From positions 1 through 10,415 of the forward strand of contig JADGJL010001081.1 of NCBI GenBank assembly GCA_027600665.1: a DNA stretch of 10,415 bases, read 5' to 3'. This document shows, one piece after another, positions 7,931 to 10,415 of the stretch (positions within the stretch are counted from its first letter, which is position 1; every line of letters begins with the position of its first letter). The translations under genes were made by a program, and so were the position numbers. The DNA is from Irineochytrium annulatum. Lineage: Eukaryota; Chytridiomycota; Chytridiomycetes; Chytridiales; Chytridiaceae. The notes under the pieces are model-generated. The model was not told the origin of the DNA, made no database searches, and was given only the letters and a program-made list of their open reading frames with translations.

Positions 7931-8850
7931 AGGATGCGTTTGGGAAAATTGGTGTATATGTCGCAGACTTGATCTATTTTTATCGTTAATCTTCTATTAA
8001 CCTATTTTATTTGCTCCTTGGATTTTTGTTTATACATGTGCAGAAGGGCTACCAGATCTGCACTGAAAGGGCCAGCTTTGCCTTATTATATACCTGTATA
8101 GAGTGTGGACGGGCTTCGTTCTTCTGTTTGCCACCTTTGGACTCATCGCTTTATCATCCATTCCAAATCAGTGTCTATCATTATTGTTCGCCCTTTGTAA
8201 TTCTTATTATTAACGTATATAACCGTCGTGGGGTAACTCCATCTTTCACCGCTTGCTTATCTTTCTTGGTTTCATAGCGTGAACGTAAATGGGACAGTAA
8301 ACGAATCAGTCAAAGTAGGCGTGTGACCAGAATGAACAAAACAGAAGTGCCTTATTTCTAGCGCGGCTGCAGCAACACACGAGAACTCTTCCCTACCTCG
8401 GCCCCCAGGAGTGACAGCAAGTGCATTATACATGATGGTCAGTTGAAAAGAGCCGTCACAAACTCAACAACCACCTCCGCGCACATGGCGACAAAGCTGG
8501 CTTACAGCAACAATTAAGAAAAGCAAGGGCCGGACAACTCGACTACAGCTATCATTCAAAGCAACTAGAGAGACTCTCAAGAAAGAGAACGAACGAGCAA
8601 CAGGTCCAAATAAAAAGTATTACGTCACCAGGCGCCATTCACGGCATTGGCGTCTACTCGGTCACGGCTGACGGAGTTTCGGGACCAACAAATGTAGCCT
8701 ATCGCCCCATGGAGGCAAGTGGAAGATTGTCAGGTGGAAGATTGCTCAATGGACACACCCCATCTGCCGCCGGGCAAACACAAGTCGATGAATGACGATG
8801 CGGGTGATGCCGGCCTCGAGAGCAGCAAGAGGCTGAAGGAGGTTGGCTAG
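7931..8850. other. Intergenic region, no gene seen
   Basis: This stretch holds the 3' UTR of the SOD gene and unassigned sequence. From 7960 to 8230 it is T/A-rich with several stop codons per frame. A frame at 8011-8277 has no recognisable domain and looks random. Within 8719-8744 the 11-mer GTGGAAGATTG occurs twice, 15 bp apart. ATGs at 8752 and 8787 could belong to a lost first exon of the CRN gene downstream, but none connects in frame without an unproven intron. Confidence 0.5.
8719..8744. repeat. Short direct repeat GTGGAAGATTG x2
   Basis: Exact 11-bp copies at 8719-8729 and 8734-8744, separated by 4 bp, about 130 bp before the CRN-like frame. No function is assigned. Confidence 0.55.
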
Positions 8851-10297
8851 GCAACGCGATTCCGTGATGTTGATGTTGTGCAGACGGTTGGGGACGCTTT
8901 CGAACTGAATTGCCACGTCCTTGGCCGAAGCCTTGGCGGTGTGCTTGTGCTTGAAACGACTGGTTCCGTTGATGTCGCCACGTTCAAGAATTCCGTCCGG
9001 GAAGCAATGGTAGAATCTTACCCGGAATTACAGCACATCCATGCAGAAGTTCTTGATCTTTACACACTCAACCGGCCGGATGCTGAAGCTGTACGTTATG
9101 AAGTCACCGAAAAGGCGTTTATGCGGCCCCACTTTTTTCTGGGAGAATACTTCACTGGCTTCGAAGAGCGGGAGTATATACATGTAGTCGTTCTGTTGCC
9201 TGACGATCCGCGAACACCACCAGGTACTACTTCTTAGTCACTAACAACGACTTACCATCTGGTTAAGCACTATCTCCGTTCGAGTTCACAAATGCTGCAA
9301 ATCCAGATGAAGTGGTTTGCCCGGGACTTTCAGTTGGTCCGAAGCGCCTTCAGTTGATTGCGCAGCAGGCTGGTTGCAGGGCGTCGTCGAATTGGTCAAA
9401 AAGAACATGAAGGCGTCGGACGGTCACGAAAGAGTTCCGCCATTGGCGCTTGTTCCCATTAGCCACGGCGGGGAAACTCAATCTTTGAAGGAAGTTGCGA
9501 GCAAGTTGAAAGAGGAGCTGTCAGACGCCTGCGTTTTATATGTTTCACTCGATGACTTTTCCCCATTGTTTGAATGAGAGCAGAGGCTATCTGCCGACGA
9601 ATTGCGTTTGCGGCTAGTTTTCGAGATGGAAAAGAGTTCGATGACACCAAGGACGCCTTTGAGCCATTTAGGACAGCAAATGTTCTTGCAACAGATGTGT
9701 TGAAATGGCTAGGCAAAGTCCCTCTGTATTGCTAGTCGATAAGTTGAACTTTTTTCGGAGTATATCGGAACTGCACTCCCAGCCTGCAAAGAGACTTGCC
9801 GAATTAATTAAACTAGAGTTTCTTGGCAAACGCGACAGATATTTCGTCTTCACCTCCGACGTTGTGACGGTTGCTGATTACTTCGGCGGGTATTTGGGCG
9901 GCGAAAGCACTCGCCGTGTTGATGTCCTTAACATGCCAGTTATCCCTGCGGTGGAAAGCAGCTTTGGATAGCTTTAGTCCTTCAAACTTGAGCAGGACAG
10001 AATTTGTGTTTGTTTGATTAACTCAATTGGGGATTTTGACATGGGAAGCTATTATATGTTTGGGAAGGGCCCTTCATTTTGGAGGTGCGGCACCTGAACG
10101 CATTTCAGTTAAGGGGTTGGTTTAGTCCAGGTGAAGCTGTCATCGGCTACTTTTTCGAGAATCTGGCAGGATTAGACTTAGGGTTAGATGGGATATGTTC
10201 AAGAAGTAATCGAGATGCAGTGATTGCCCTGGCATTGCTACGCAATTTATTGTCTTCGGGCCACATCGGTCAGTGCGTGCATGCAAATGGGACTTGA
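8851..10297 (+). pseudogene. Decayed Crinkler (CRN)-family gene: header domain plus broken P-loop NTPase region
   Basis: CRN proteins are host-directed effectors or conflict proteins: a ubiquitin-like header, often a P-loop NTPase, then a nuclease or kinase-like end. The header lies at 8851-9223 (FELNCHVLGRSLGGVLVLET; LDLYTL; MRPHFFLGEYF; IHVVVLLPDDP) and matches the family pattern, including the closing basic/aromatic-IHVVV-P block. No in-frame ATG precedes it after the TAG at 8848-8850. Then comes a likely 44-nt intron (9224-9267). The NTPase region follows in pieces: PPLALVPISHGGETQ within 9317-9577, an EAICRRIAFA block at about 9583-9612, SVLLVDKLN and FVFTSDVVTVADYFGGYLGG within 9705-9971, and a further frame at 10079-10297. 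The pieces lie in different frames, with breaks near 9365, 9575 and 9720 and stops at 9575-9577 and 9969-9971. The Walker A lysine is replaced by Glu (codon 9473-9475) and the Walker B glutamate by Lys (9741-9743). No C-terminal nuclease motif was recognised. Some breaks could be sequencing errors or introns. Confidence 0.72.
9224..9267 (+). other. Probable intron in the CRN-family pseudogene
   Basis: The 44-nt stretch has donor GTACTA after CAG, branch-like CACTAAC (CTAAC at 9241-9245) and acceptor TTAAG at 9263-9267. Its removal bypasses the TAG at 9235-9237 and extends the header frame through a KRLQLIAQQAG segment. That frame is then lost near 9365. It is short for an intron, so this is tentative. 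Confidence 0.5.
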
Positions 10298-10415
10298 GAA
10301 AGAAGTTTTCGTCGTCGCTACTACTTAGTGGTCGCTCTTGTTAAAAGGATATGCAGCAGGAATGCCCTGGCACCTACCTAGTCGCCACTGTGATGCCTGT
10401 GTGTAGTGTGGAGGT
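10298..10415. other. Right edge, no assignable feature
   Basis: No frame here carries a recognisable motif, and stops occur in all readings. It may hold further remnants of the CRN gene, whose usual C-terminal domain would lie in this direction. Confidence 0.4.

Noticed and set aside
7590..8000. Read-through of SOD exon 2 into an arginine-rich tail ending near 8000
   Set aside because: Splicing 7590-7660 restores the last SOD strand and a GPI-like C-terminus, whereas the read-through tail is low-complexity and unrelated.
10179..10188. Second telomere-like match (TTAGGGTTAG) near the right edge
   Set aside because: It is only about one and a half units, inside a CRN-derived frame where it encodes leucine/glycine codons. 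Chance is the better explanation.

Overview
The window looks like nuclear DNA from an early-diverging, probably zoosporic (chytrid-like) fungus. Seen in the sequence: short GT-AG introns (56-71 nt), several with CTAAC-type branch sites; GC-rich third codon positions in the conserved genes; and a TTAGGG-type telomere-like tract. A decayed Crinkler (CRN) effector-family gene at the right end fits, because CRN genes are known from oomycetes, chytrids and some other early fungi. The species cannot be named from this window.

Layout, left to right. (1) Bases 1-1043, minus strand: two overlapping open frames, one with a coiled coil and one running off the left edge. They look like the 5' (ORF1/gag-like) part of a non-LTR retrotransposon, but no reverse transcriptase is visible to prove it. 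(2) 1367-3028, plus strand: a three-exon gene for a 514-residue TMEM135-like membrane protein made of two related halves. (3) 5354-3924, minus strand: an intronless 476-residue AARSD1/AlaX-type alanyl-tRNA editing protein with both zinc motifs intact. (4) 6241-7930, plus strand: a three-exon gene for a 520-residue secreted, probably GPI-anchored protein with two tandem Cu/Zn superoxide dismutase domains. The first keeps all metal ligands; the second has lost most of them. (5) About 8851-10297, plus strand: a broken CRN-family gene with a ubiquitin-like header, then a P-loop NTPase region interrupted by frame changes and stops.

The three central genes are unrelated housekeeping or surface functions in a normal eukaryotic arrangement. 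TMEM135-like and AARSD1-like are convergent; AARSD1-like and the SOD gene are divergent, with about 0.9 kb between them. They do not form an operon or a system. They are flanked by two accessory-type sequences, a retroelement-like ORF pair and a CRN relic. The most distinctive content is the catalytic-plus-degenerate SOD tandem and the CRN relic, which has lost the key residues of both Walker motifs. I found no tRNA, rRNA, CRISPR array or other clearly new system.
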